Part shown: one piece after another, positions 44,381-53,405 of the stretch | How the letters are laid out: the number at the start of each line of letters is the position of its first letter | Numbering within the stretch: position 1 is the first letter of the stretch | Source: DASRDU01 sp035560235 | GTDB taxonomy: Bacteria > Acidobacteriota > Blastocatellia > RBC074 | Assembly: GCA_035560235.1 (NCBI GenBank) | Contig: DATMAG010000047.1 | Span: forward strand, 1-64,000 | DNA length: 64,000 nucleotides | Direction: 5' to 3' | Translations under genes and position numbers: made by a program | Notes under the pieces: model-generated | Told to the model about the DNA's origin: nothing | What the model saw: only the letters and a program-made list of their open reading frames with translations | Databases searched by the model: none

Positions 44381-45055
44381 ATGGATGCGAGGGAAAAACG
44401 TTTGCAGCGAATCGGTGTATACGGCGGCACGTTTGACCCGCTTCACGACGGCCATCTGAGAGTAGCCGCCGCGATCATTGAGGCCTTCGCGCTGGATCAG
44501 ATGCTGCTGGTTCCGGCTTTTGTGCCGCCGCACAAGCGCACGCGTGCAATCAGTTCGCCGTATCATCGCTTTGCAATGATGGCGCTCGCAACGGCGCAGT
44601 CAGAAGTGATGCGAATCTCGACCATCGAACTCGAAGCGCCGGAACGTCCCTGGACTGTGATGACGCTGAGCCGGCTGCAGCAGGAATATCCGTCAGCGCA
44701 GTTGTTCTTTCTGATGGGCGCGGATTCGTTCGCTGACATTACGACCTGGCGCGAATACGAACGGCTGATGAATGAATATCACATCATCGTGGCGCTGCGT
44801 CCGGGTTATGAAGGCGAAGGCGCACTTGATGCTCATCTCTCGCCGCAGTTGCGGTCGCGGGTGACTGACCTGCGGGGCGGCAGGCTCCCTGATGAAGCGC
44901 TGTTTCGTGAAGCGCATACCTGGCTGACCGATTACGTCGAAGTTGATCTTTCATCGAGCGAGATTCGCGAAGCGGCGCGGCAGGGACGCCCGGTTGATAA
45001 CTTCGTCCCGCCGCCGGTGGCTCGATACATTGAAAAATACCGGCTCTATCAATAG
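44381..45055 (+). CDS. nadD: nicotinate-nucleotide adenylyltransferase
   Basis: 224 residues. GVYGGTFDPLHDGHLRVA (H-x-G-H variant GTFDPLHDGHL) is the nucleotidyltransferase motif. LLVPAFVPPHKRT, FLMGADSFADITTWREYERL and VDLSSSEIREAARQGRPVDNFVPPPVARYI complete the NadD pattern (ISSTxIR-like). It makes deamido-NAD from NaMN and ATP. It lies 10 bp after obgE in the frequent order obgE-nadD-rsfS. Confidence 0.95.
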   Translation: MDAREKRLQRIGVYGGTFDPLHDGHLRVAAAIIEAFALDQMLLVPAFVPPHKRTRAISSPYHRFAMMALATAQSEVMRISTIELEAPERPWTVMTLSRLQQEYPSAQLFFLMGADSFADITTWREYERLMNEYHIIVALRPGYEGEGALDAHLSPQLRSRVTDLRGGRLPDEALFREAHTWLTDYVEVDLSSSEIREAARQGRPVDNFVPPPVARYIEKYRLYQ

Positions 45056-45077
45056 AGCGGGTAGTGGGAAGGAATTG

Positions 45078-45515
45078 ATGACTGAAGTCTTGCAAAATCA
45101 GGAAGCGACTGAAGTGAATCAGGGCGCAGCAGTGCGGCAGAAACAGCAGATCTCTGACGAAGAGCTGCTTGAACTGGTTCACACGGCAGCGCGCGCGGCT
45201 GACAGCAAAAAGGCGACTGGCATCGTCACGCTGCGGCTCGTCGAAATCACTCAGTTCACGGATTATTTCGTCATCTGCTCCGGCAGTTCGTCGCGCCAGG
45301 TGCAGGCCATCGCTGACGAAGTGACTGACAAACTGCGCGAGCGCGGCGTGCGCCCGATGAACACTGAAGGCTACAACAATGCTGAATGGGTGTTGATTGA
45401 TTACGGCGCGTTTGTGGTTCACGTTTTCTCAAACACCGCGCGGCAGTTTTACGATCTCGAACGGTTGTGGCGCGATGCCGAGCGGGTCGAGTTTCCGGAC
45501 ATCAAATCAGAATAA
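45078..45515 (+). CDS. rsfS: ribosomal silencing factor RsfS
   Basis: 145 residues from ATG 45078, with GGAAGGAA 5-6 nt upstream. The N-terminal 40 residues are polar and variable. The domain ELVHTAARAADSKKATGIVTLRLVEITQFTDYFVICSGSSSRQVQAIADEV and NTEGYNNAEWVLIDYGAFVVHVFSNTARQFYDLERLWRDAE is the RsfS/iojap fold. It binds L14 and prevents subunit joining in starvation. It follows nadD. Confidence 0.95.
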   Translation: MTEVLQNQEATEVNQGAAVRQKQQISDEELLELVHTAARAADSKKATGIVTLRLVEITQFTDYFVICSGSSSRQVQAIADEVTDKLRERGVRPMNTEGYNNAEWVLIDYGAFVVHVFSNTARQFYDLERLWRDAERVEFPDIKSE

Positions 45516-45562
45516 GCGGAAGATTCTGCTGATTGACACTTTGAAAGTATCGGCCACTGCCC

Positions 45563-46030
45563 ATGCGACTGCACTTTGTCTGGATCGGCAAAACCAGAGA
45601 CCGGCACTGTGCCGCGCTGGTGGCTGAGTATCTGAAACGCCTGGGCCACTTCACTCAGTACGAGGTGAGTGAAATCAAAGAGCCGACCGCGACGGGCGAT
45701 GAACGCCGTGTGATGGCCGCCGAAGGCGCGAAGCTGCTGGCGGCGGTTGAGCGCGATGATTACGTCGTGCTGATGGATGAAAGAGGAAAGGAAATTTCCT
45801 CAACCGGGCTGGCCGATTTCATCAACGCGCGGCAGCTTGACGGCATCAAACGCCTGGCGCTGATCATCGGCGGATTTGCCGGAGTCAGTGACGAAGTCAG
45901 AAAGCGGGCGCAGTTCACGCTGTCGCTCTCGCGCCTGACGCTCACACACGAACTGGCGCGGGTGATTCTGACGGAACAGATTTACCGGGCGTTCACGCTG
46001 CTGGCAGGGCTTCCTTATCATCGCTCCTGA
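45563..46030 (+). CDS. rlmH: 23S rRNA pseudouridine-1915 N3-methyltransferase
   Basis: 155 residues, the normal length. MRLHFVWIGKTRD, YVVLMDERGKEISSTGLADFI, LALIIGGFAGVSDEVRKRAQFTLSLSRLTLTHELARVILTEQIYRAFTLLAGLPYHRS is the complete SPOUT signature with the knot at the C-terminus. Methylates helix 69 of 23S rRNA. Fits the ribosome-centred run from rplU. Confidence 0.96.
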   Translation: MRLHFVWIGKTRDRHCAALVAEYLKRLGHFTQYEVSEIKEPTATGDERRVMAAEGAKLLAAVERDDYVVLMDERGKEISSTGLADFINARQLDGIKRLALIIGGFAGVSDEVRKRAQFTLSLSRLTLTHELARVILTEQIYRAFTLLAGLPYHRS

Positions 46031-46122
46031 CAGCATCACGATCACCAGCAACAGGTGATCACGAACAAGGTTTGCCCCTGTTTCCGGCTGTATTCAGCTT
46101 TTTCTCAAAGGGAGAAACCCTG

Positions 46123-46488
46123 ATGGACAAGAAGAGATTGAAATTTTACCGTGACCGTCTGCTGGATGAGCGCGCGGCGCTGCTTGGAGTTGTGGGCCGC
46201 AACGAAGATCACGGACGCGAAGCCGATCAGGAAGCCACACAGGATCCGGCAGACAAGGCCTCTAATTCCTACACCAAGGAACTGCTCTTCAGCCAGTCCA
46301 CCAATGACCGGCTGATTCTGTCGCAGATTGAAGAAGCGCTTGAAAGAATGGACGACGAGGAATACGGCGTCTGCCAGAACTGCGGCAAGGAGATCGGCCC
46401 CAAACGACTCGAAGCCATTCCCTGGGCGCGGTACTGCATTGAATGTCAGGCTCTGGTCGAACAGGGCCTGCTTGATGAGGAAGATTAA
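46123..46488 (+). CDS. DksA/TraR-family zinc-finger protein
   Basis: 122 residues from ATG 46123 (GGGAG 10 nt upstream). A helical N-terminal part (KKRLKFYRDRLLDERAALLG, then QDPADKASNSYTKELLFSQSTNDRLILSQIEEALERMDDEEYG) leads into a C4 zinc finger, CQNCGKEIGPKRLEAIPWARYCIEC. Members bind RNA polymerase in its secondary channel and adjust transcription with ppGpp, or are of uncharacterised type. It lies after rlmH and ends the housekeeping run with a strong terminator. Confidence 0.9.
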   Translation: MDKKRLKFYRDRLLDERAALLGVVGRNEDHGREADQEATQDPADKASNSYTKELLFSQSTNDRLILSQIEEALERMDDEEYGVCQNCGKEIGPKRLEAIPWARYCIECQALVEQGLLDEED

Positions 46489-46523
46489 CCGCGCGTCTTC
46501 ATCCGCAAAGCCTGTAAGCAACG

Positions 46524-46566
46524 AAGCCCCGGATGGTCACGTCAATGACCGTCCGGGGCTTTGTTT
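46524..46566 (+). terminator. Rho-independent terminator after dksA-like gene
   Basis: AAGCCCCGGA/TCCGGGGCTT (46524-46533 with 46552-46561) plus GGTCA/TGACC on top, then TTGTTTCT. Confidence 0.92.
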
Positions 46567-46588
46567 CTGTGGCTCGCGCTATTCTGGC

Positions 46589-47122
46589 TCAGCCTTTGCG
46601 CGTCGGCCTTTTCACTTTCGCCTTCCCTGCTCCGCCTGCCGGGGCATCTTTCGGCTCGGTCGGAAAGCCTGCCTCTTCCCAGGCGTGAAACCCGCCGAGC
46701 AGAGCCTTTGCATTCGTGAATCCGTTTTCAGTCAGTGTCCGCACCACACTGGCGCTGGTCGCTTCGTCCGGTCAGGAACAGTAGACGACAATCTCACGAC
46801 TTTTCGGAACCGACTTCAGCAGCCCTGATTTCAGTTCCTTTTCCACCTGATCGTGAGCAATCCACACTGCGCCTTTGATCTTCACCGGGCTGCCCTGCCA
46901 CGCGCCGTCGCTGCGTGAATCAATAATCAGCAGCTTCGCCCGGTCATCCATATGCTGCTTGAGCATCTGCACCGTGATACGATCTTTCGGCGTCAGGTCA
47001 GGGTCGCCCTCAATGACAGGCTGCGCCGAAACCTTTCTTTCATCCTTCTGCTGCGTCTGAGCCGCCACCGGCCACACGAGCAGCAGCAACATCAGCCACA
47101 CATAAAAACAACTGCGTTTCAT
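46589..47122 (-). CDS. secreted rhodanese, likely selenoprotein (in-frame TGA)
   Basis: 177 residues if the TGA at 46772-46774 is read as selenocysteine (position 117). Signal peptide 1-21. Rhodanese domain: ITVQMLKQHMDDRAKLLIIDSRSDGAWQG, IKGAVWIAHDQV, REIVVYCS-U-PDEATSASVVRTL, NAKALLGGFHAWEEAGFP. Coding continues without interruption for 60 codons past TGA and completes a standard rhodanese, so this is not a random stop. Relatives that I recall have Cys at that position (YCxCP). A hairpin at 46733-46751 with GGU in its loop begins 21 nt after TGA. A Cys-x-Sec centre would suit thiol or selenium redox chemistry. Pseudogene by point mutation remains possible. Confidence 0.8.
46733..46751 (-). 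promoter_or_regulatory. candidate bacterial SECIS hairpin
   Basis: On the mRNA: CAGUGU (46751-46746), loop GGUGCGG (46745-46739), ACACUG (46738-46733). The first loop G is 27 nt after the UGA. Bacterial SECIS elements lie just downstream of UGA with G in the first loop positions. Confidence 0.6.
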
Positions 47123-47143
47123 ACTTCCTCCGTAAGTGTCAGG

Positions 47144-48244
<1,101 letters not shown>

Positions 48245-48276
48245 TTGAGAATCAGCGAAGCCGGACGATGTACTTT

Positions 48277-48352
48277 GACAGGATTAACAGGATCATCAGG
48301 ATGAAACCACCTTCTTCAGCTTCTTAATCCTGCACATCCTGTTCATCCTGTC
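48277..48352. repeat. nonamer repeat pair (ACAGGATTA)
   Basis: Left arm 48277-48302 (GACAGGATTA, ACAGGATCA, TCAGGAT) and right arm 48327-48352 are inverted copies with a few mismatches. Each arm repeats every 9 nt. Located between eda and kdgK. Confidence 0.9.
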
Positions 48353-48382
48353 TGATTCTTCTTCGTGCGGCTTCGCGGATAG

Positions 48383-49021
48383 TTATGTTTTTCGCAGTTC
48401 GCCCACCCGTGCCACGGCTTCGCGCGCGAGTTGTCTGATCTTTGCGAACTCACCAGCCGTCATCAGTTCAGGCTTCACCATCCAGCTTCCGCCGCAGGCG
48501 ACGACCTGCGGCAGCGCCAGGTAATCACCGATGTTGCCAGGTTCGATGCCGCCGGTCGGAATGAAACGCACCTGCTTGTAAGGCGCACAGACCGCCTTCA
48601 GAAACTTCACGCCGCCCATCGCTTCAGCCGGAAAGAATTTCAGCACGCTGACATCTTTCGACAAGGCCAGTTCAATTTCAGTCGGCGTACATACGCCTGG
48701 AAAGATCGTGACGCCCTGCGCCTGGCAGTAATCAACGACTGCCGGATTCGTGCCTGGCGAAACGATGAACTCCGCTCCGGCCTCAAGCGCAGTCTGCGCC
48801 TGAGCGATTGTCAGCACAGTGCCTGCGCCAGGCAGCAGTTCGGGAAATTTCTGTCTGATCTGTGCCAGGGCGTCTGCGGCAGCGGCAGTGCGAAAGGTGA
48901 TTTCAGCGCACGGCAGCCCGCCCTCAAGCAGCGCCTCTGCGAGCGGCAGCGCGTGTTCAGTCTGCGGAATGCTGGCGACCGGAATGATGCCGGTCTGCTG
49001 AATGCGATCAATGATGCTCAC
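48383..49021 (-). CDS. eda: KDPG/KHG aldolase
   Basis: 212 residues, TIM barrel of normal length. Catalytic Lys in VLKFFPAEAMGGVKFLKAVCAPY, Glu in CAEITFRTAAAADAL, and substrate-binding FIPTGGIEPGNIGDYLALPQVVACGGSWMV. Splits KDPG into pyruvate and glyceraldehyde-3-phosphate. With kdgK it forms the lower part of a sugar-acid pathway. Confidence 0.95.
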   Translation of the reverse strand: MSIIDRIQQTGIIPVASIPQTEHALPLAEALLEGGLPCAEITFRTAAAADALAQIRQKFPELLPGAGTVLTIAQAQTALEAGAEFIVSPGTNPAVVDYCQAQGVTIFPGVCTPTEIELALSKDVSVLKFFPAEAMGGVKFLKAVCAPYKQVRFIPTGGIEPGNIGDYLALPQVVACGGSWMVKPELMTAGEFAKIRQLAREAVARVGELRKT

Positions 49022-49118
49022 GACGTTTTATCTCCGGATGCGCGGGAACCTGAAACGCGAGCATCGTAGTGAAGCAGTCTGCCGGATGCAAGCTGACAGA
49101 TGATTGTTCTGCGGCGAA

Positions 49119-49487
49119 TTATTCAAACCTGATTTCCGGCGAGACTTTGGTGATCACCATTCCTTCGCTGACTCTGGTGCAGCAGGTCAGGCATTGCCGG
49201 TCGCGGTCGTCGCCCTTGTGATAATGCACTTCGCAGGTGCGGCAGGTGCCGTTCCAGCAGAAGCCGCCATACGAAATCGGCTCGAAGGCGACGTACTGAA
49301 AGCAGCGCAGCAGCGTGTTGTTCTCAGGCACGCTGAAGGTCTGACCCATGACTTCGATCTGCACGAGTCGGGAGAATGGCTCGAAAAGTTCCAGGTTGAG
49401 GTCGGGATGCAGTTCAGGCTGTTTTGCGGTTTCGCTTTCGGTCGCAGTTTCGGGCGCGACCTCACAAATAACGGTGCTGACGGACAT
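49119..49487 (-). CDS. 2Fe-2S ferredoxin-like protein
   Basis: 122 residues from ATG 49487 with GGGAGAG upstream. First 40 residues variable and acidic. The plant-type cluster loop is FCWNGTCRTCEVHY (C-x4-C-x2-C) with a later CLTCCTRV (two adjacent Cys; one is the fourth ligand). Single-electron carrier; its partner is unknown. Alone on the minus strand, 97 bp upstream of eda. Confidence 0.82.
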   Translation of the reverse strand: MSVSTVICEVAPETATESETAKQPELHPDLNLELFEPFSRLVQIEVMGQTFSVPENNTLLRCFQYVAFEPISYGGFCWNGTCRTCEVHYHKGDDRDRQCLTCCTRVSEGMVITKVSPEIRFE

Positions 49488-49753
49488 GCTGCGCTCTCCC
49501 ACTTTTTCGGCAGCGGGGCGATGATAACTGCTCAGTTGTGCTGATTGACTCTGCGGCGGGGTTATTTGATGATGGCGCGGCAATGAAACGGTCAGAATGA
49601 GCGACAGACCCATCTGACTGTGATGTTTTCAGCGCCTGATTATTTATCCGCCTGAATCGGGCTTTCATCGCCGGGGACGAGGGCGAGTGGATCAGCGGCG
49701 GGAGAGTAGCTTAAAAGCAGAGCGGCTTCAATCACCTCATTTGTGATTTTTTT

Positions 49754-50728
49754 ATGACACAGCAGCAGTCTGGTTCTCATCATTCAATCGTCACACCAGT
49801 CATCAAACCTGCGGCTCTGCGCGCGGGCGATACGGTCGCCATTGTCGCTCCGGCCAGCAATCTGAAAAGCGATTATCTCGAACGCGGGGTTGCGGAGCTT
49901 GCGCGGCTTGGCTTTCGCGCGAAGTATGAACCGGAGATTTTATCGAAGGCCCGTTACACCGCCGGTTCAGACGAACGGCGCGCAGGTGAACTGATGCGCG
50001 CTTTTACTGATCCTGAAGTCAAAGCCGTGTGGGCAGCGCGGGGCGGTTACGGCGCGATGCGGCTCTTTGGTCTGCTCGATGATGAAACGCTGCGGCAGCA
50101 TCCGAAGGTATTCATCGGTTACAGCGATATGACGGCGCTGCATCTTTATTTCTATCGTCGCTTCGGCTGGGTGACCTTTCACGGGCCGATGGCGGCGAAG
50201 GATCTGGCCGGAGGCGCTGAACATTACAACCGCGACGAACTGCTGAAGGCCATTACGCAGGCCGCGCCGATGGGTGAAATCAATGGCACTGGCACTGAGA
50301 TGCTGCATCGCGCTGCGGGCGGACGAGTGAGCGGGCGGCTGCTGGGCGGCTGTCTCTCGCTGATTGCGGCGCTGATGGGCACGCCTGATGAACTCGACAC
50401 ACGCGACACGATTCTCTTTCTTGAGGACACGGCGGTGAAACCGTTCGCGCTTGACCGGATGCTGCGGCAGTTGCGGCTGGCGGGCAAATTCGATGCGGTG
50501 CGCGCCATCGTTTTTGGCGAAATGACCGATTGCGTACAGCACGCTGATCAGGGCTACACGATTCAGGAAGTGATTGCCGAATGCACTGAGGACTTGGGCG
50601 TGCCGGTGCTGTTCGGGTTGCGCAGCGGTCACAGCCCGCTGGGCAATCTGACGCTGCCGCTCGGCGTCACCGCCACGCTCGATGCTGCGCGCGGAGTGCT
50701 GAGCATTGATGAGGCAGCGGTGAGTTGA
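49754..50728 (+). CDS. LD-carboxypeptidase (S66 family)
   Basis: 324 residues. RAGDTVAIVAPAS opens the family. Nucleophile Ser in FIGYSDMTALHL, Glu in ILFLEDTAVKPFALDRML, His in GLRSGHSPLGNLTLPLG form the S66 triad. Clears the terminal D-Ala from murein tetrapeptides in the cytoplasm, or related MccF-type hydrolysis. No signal peptide, as expected. A purine-poor upstream region gives a weak ribosome site. Confidence 0.92.
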   Translation: MTQQQSGSHHSIVTPVIKPAALRAGDTVAIVAPASNLKSDYLERGVAELARLGFRAKYEPEILSKARYTAGSDERRAGELMRAFTDPEVKAVWAARGGYGAMRLFGLLDDETLRQHPKVFIGYSDMTALHLYFYRRFGWVTFHGPMAAKDLAGGAEHYNRDELLKAITQAAPMGEINGTGTEMLHRAAGGRVSGRLLGGCLSLIAALMGTPDELDTRDTILFLEDTAVKPFALDRMLRQLRLAGKFDAVRAIVFGEMTDCVQHADQGYTIQEVIAECTEDLGVPVLFGLRSGHSPLGNLTLPLGVTATLDAARGVLSIDEAAVS

Positions 50729-50811
50729 AACTGAAAAGTTCAGGTCATTCGTCGTTTCTATGGAGGGCCGGGAGTGATTGAGTCAGAGATTCAGGAAGGG
50801 GTTTGACCTGC

Positions 50812-51057
50812 ATGGCGTTTCGAGAACAACTCACTTCGTGTCCGCGTTGCCACCTGCTGATCACGATTGAATCAGTTCAGATTGATGAAAAGGCTACCGT
50901 CCGCATCATCGGCAAATGCACCAACCCGCACTGTCACACCAACAGCATCTGCCGCGACATTGATCCGCTCCAGATCGCTGCTTACGAAGGCTCGATTCTC
51001 AAGGCCAACAGTTCCGCCCCGCCGCGTCCACCAGTACCAAAAAGCCCTGGGCATTAA
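50812..51057 (+). CDS. small Cys-rich protein of unknown function
   Basis: 81 residues from ATG 50812 (AGGAAGGG 11 nt upstream). CPRCHLLITIE and CTNPHCHTNSIC suggest a zinc-ribbon-like fold; the tail is Pro/Ser-rich. No homologous family recognised. The strong terminator right after it and the good ribosome site support a real gene. Confidence 0.65.
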   Translation: MAFREQLTSCPRCHLLITIESVQIDEKATVRIIGKCTNPHCHTNSICRDIDPLQIAAYEGSILKANSSAPPRPPVPKSPGH

Positions 51058-51074
51058 GTGTGACGCCAAAGCAA

Positions 51075-51117
51075 AAGCGCTGAGCCGGATCGTTCACCCG
51101 CTCAGCGCTTTTTGTTT
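51075..51117 (+). terminator. Rho-independent terminator
   Basis: AAGCGCTGAGC (51075-51085) with GCTCAGCGCTT (51100-51110), then TTTGTTTG. Confidence 0.9.
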
Positions 51118-51135
51118 GTGGCATCAGCTTTGCGG

Positions 51136-52191
51136 CTACGGCTTCGCGTAACGCAGCCTGACGCTGAAAGAGCCGCTGTTGTCGCCCGTGTAATCGTCAT
51201 TGATCCCAAGCCACAATCTGCCGTACTCGCCTGGCTCAACCGTCACCCGGTTGACAGTGCCGATAACCACAATGTTCGATTCACCGCCCTGCCGGTAACG
51301 AATCTTTCCGATCAGCGCGCCTGTTGCCGCATTCGGCACGGGCAGAGACGACGTGCCGCTGCGCGATGTGTCGCCACCGGCGTCAACGCGACGACCATAA
51401 CTGATGTTGATCGTTCCGGTCGCCGTGATTTCGATGGTCATTCCCGGCTCGACATCAAGGCCTGTGTCAGTCCACTGCCGACTGGCCGGAATCGTGACGG
51501 TGCGTTCGCTCCAGTTGCGGTTCGGGTCTGTCGGCACTGTGCCGGTGCCGGTGCTGCGCTCGACCGAGACGCGCACCTGATACGAACCGCGCGCGTTGCT
51601 TGTGTCCCAGTGATTGACGGTGAAATAGAGAACGCCGTCGCGGTCTGCCGTGAATTCGCGCGAACGGCCAATCAGAATGACCGGCGAATTCGGATCGGTG
51701 CCGATGGCTGCCACAAGCGCGCCGTCATTTTCATTCGGCAGCGGCGCGTCAGGGTCGCGGCGGTTGATCCCGTCAGGAGTTGATTCGGTGCGCCCGTCCA
51801 GATACATCCGCCCGCTCGCTTCGACGCGCACGCGCTGGCCGCGCGCGACCTGAACATCAGATTTCATCCACTGATCGGTCAGCGAGACATTGAAGGGCGG
51901 GAACGTTTCGAAATTGCCGCGCGATCTGTCAGGCTGCTGCGGCGGCGGATTGCCCGGCGTCGTGGTGTTGCGGTCAATCACCAGTCGTTTGACGCGCCGC
52001 GCTTCAAATCTGAGCGGTCTGGCGTTTTCATCACCGCTGTTGATGATGAAGAGAAAATACCCGTTCTCGTAACCGACAAAGGTTCCCTGCAGCACGCTGC
52101 CATCCTGCAGATAGAGCGTATCGGCGCGCAGCACGCCTGTCAGCAGCGTGACCAGCACCAGAGTCATGATCATCAGAATTGCTTTTCGCAT
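51136..52191 (-). CDS. secreted protein with two LecA-like (PA-IL) domains
   Basis: 351 residues from ATG 52191 (AGGAA 5 nt upstream). Signal peptide 1-22. Residues 23-65 form a small beta module (DTLYLQDGSVLQGTFVGYENGYFLFII). Two related beta-sandwich domains follow. The first contains QWMKSDVQVARGQRVRVEASGRMYL, LVAAIGTDPNSPVILIGRSREFTADRDGVLYFTVN; the second QWTDTGLDVEPGMTIEITATGTINIS, LIGKIRYRQGGESNIVVIG, GRLWLGINDDYTGDNSGSFSVRLRY. They match the galactose-binding PA-IL lectin fold with the calcium-site D-N-S-G. Sugar specificity unknown; probably surface or extracellular. Confidence 0.83.
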   Translation of the reverse strand: MRKAILMIMTLVLVTLLTGVLRADTLYLQDGSVLQGTFVGYENGYFLFIINSGDENARPLRFEARRVKRLVIDRNTTTPGNPPPQQPDRSRGNFETFPPFNVSLTDQWMKSDVQVARGQRVRVEASGRMYLDGRTESTPDGINRRDPDAPLPNENDGALVAAIGTDPNSPVILIGRSREFTADRDGVLYFTVNHWDTSNARGSYQVRVSVERSTGTGTVPTDPNRNWSERTVTIPASRQWTDTGLDVEPGMTIEITATGTINISYGRRVDAGGDTSRSGTSSLPVPNAATGALIGKIRYRQGGESNIVVIGTVNRVTVEPGEYGRLWLGINDDYTGDNSGSFSVRLRYAKP

Positions 52192-52484
52192 GATTTCCTG
52201 TCCGGCTTTGCCTTCGTCCGCAGTCATCGCTTCAGCAGCGCCTGTCCGGCAGCAATGAACAACGCAGACGTTCATCATCTCGTGAATGGTTGAAAAGGGG
52301 GGCCTGATCGAAACGCAGTATAGCGGCAGGCTGTGACGGCTCGCAACCATCAGCGCCAGGCAAAGGGAGTGTTCAGCCTGAAACGGATTACACCAGCTCT
52401 CCGTATACTTCGTTTCCTCGTGGTTGTCCGGGTTTTCGGTGGTTTTCAGCAAGTGATGCTGTGATTCGTGCGGCTGAGGTGAGA

Positions 52485-53207
52485 TCAGAAGTCTTCTGAG
52501 AGGTTGTCGAAGCGGTGTTCCTCGTCGTATTCGCGCAGCAGATCGAGAATCAGCGAGGTATTGCTGCTGGCCTGAATGAGGCGCTCGAAGCCGACCTGCG
52601 ATTTCTCGAAGCTGAAATAACCGCTGTTGGCGTCCTGCACGAGCAGCTTGAAGGCTTCCATGCCCGTGTGCCCACCGAAGACTGCGTTGACGATCAGGCC
52701 GTCGGTGAAATAGATCCTGCCGGTGTTTTCATCCTTTTCGATCTCCAGCACGCCGGTCAGGCGGTTGTTTTCGAGCAGTTGCACCACATCAAAGATGCTG
52801 AAGTCAGAGAGGCTGCCCGCGAGCGTGGCGCGCACCGAAGCCCCGCCGCTTTGCGCCGCGTGATGGCGCTGCCGGGCCATCTCGAGTTTCTTCAGCTCCT
52901 GCAGCCTGACGGTAATTCCGGCGTTCGGGTTCAGTTCACGCGCTTCGAGCAGACAGCGATTGGCTTCTTCCAGATCGCTCGCCTTGACGTACAGCCCGGC
53001 CAGAGCCAGACACTGATGGGCCGCGAGTTCCGCCATTCCCCGCTCGCGGTAAAGCGCGCAGAGTTTTTCGCGCAGCCGGATGCTTTCGGGCCGCTGTTCG
53101 ACGGCCTGTTCAAGCGCCGCAATGCCCCGCTCCGGCATGTTGTATTTCGCCAGCAGCTCGGCATCGAGGATCACGCTTTCAACATCCAGTTCTTCGACTT
53201 CCCTCAT
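52485..53207 (-). CDS. TPR-like plus DUF4388 (PATAN) protein
   Basis: 240 residues from ATG 53207; a TTG 18 nt upstream is an alternative. Residues 1-110 are helical with TPR-like repeats (YNMPERGIAALEQAVEQRPESIRLREKLCALYRERGMAELAAHQCLALAGLYVKASDLEEANRCLLEARELNPNAG, read in sections). Residues 130-240 form a DUF4388 domain: SDFSIFDVVQLLENNRLTGVLEI, GRIYFTDGLIVNAVFG, GMEAFKLLVQDANSGYFSFEK. PATAN-type domains occur in two-component and gliding-related regulators. Role unknown. Confidence 0.82.
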   Translation of the reverse strand: MREVEELDVESVILDAELLAKYNMPERGIAALEQAVEQRPESIRLREKLCALYRERGMAELAAHQCLALAGLYVKASDLEEANRCLLEARELNPNAGITVRLQELKKLEMARQRHHAAQSGGASVRATLAGSLSDFSIFDVVQLLENNRLTGVLEIEKDENTGRIYFTDGLIVNAVFGGHTGMEAFKLLVQDANSGYFSFEKSQVGFERLIQASSNTSLILDLLREYDEEHRFDNLSEDF

Positions 53208-53405
53208 CACGCTTTTCAGGCACAATTATAAAAACTACTGACGATCTGCATCCGGCTCTTTATTGGATTCGCTTCCTCGGTCAAAGCGGGACAGGAATTA
53301 CAGGGCGAGGGCCAGAAACTCTCTGCCGAGGTCGCGAAAGTCTAGCATTTTCGTTATCACCGAACAACGAGAAAGAAAACAGCCCGGCTTCTGCTCCAGC
53401 GCGGT

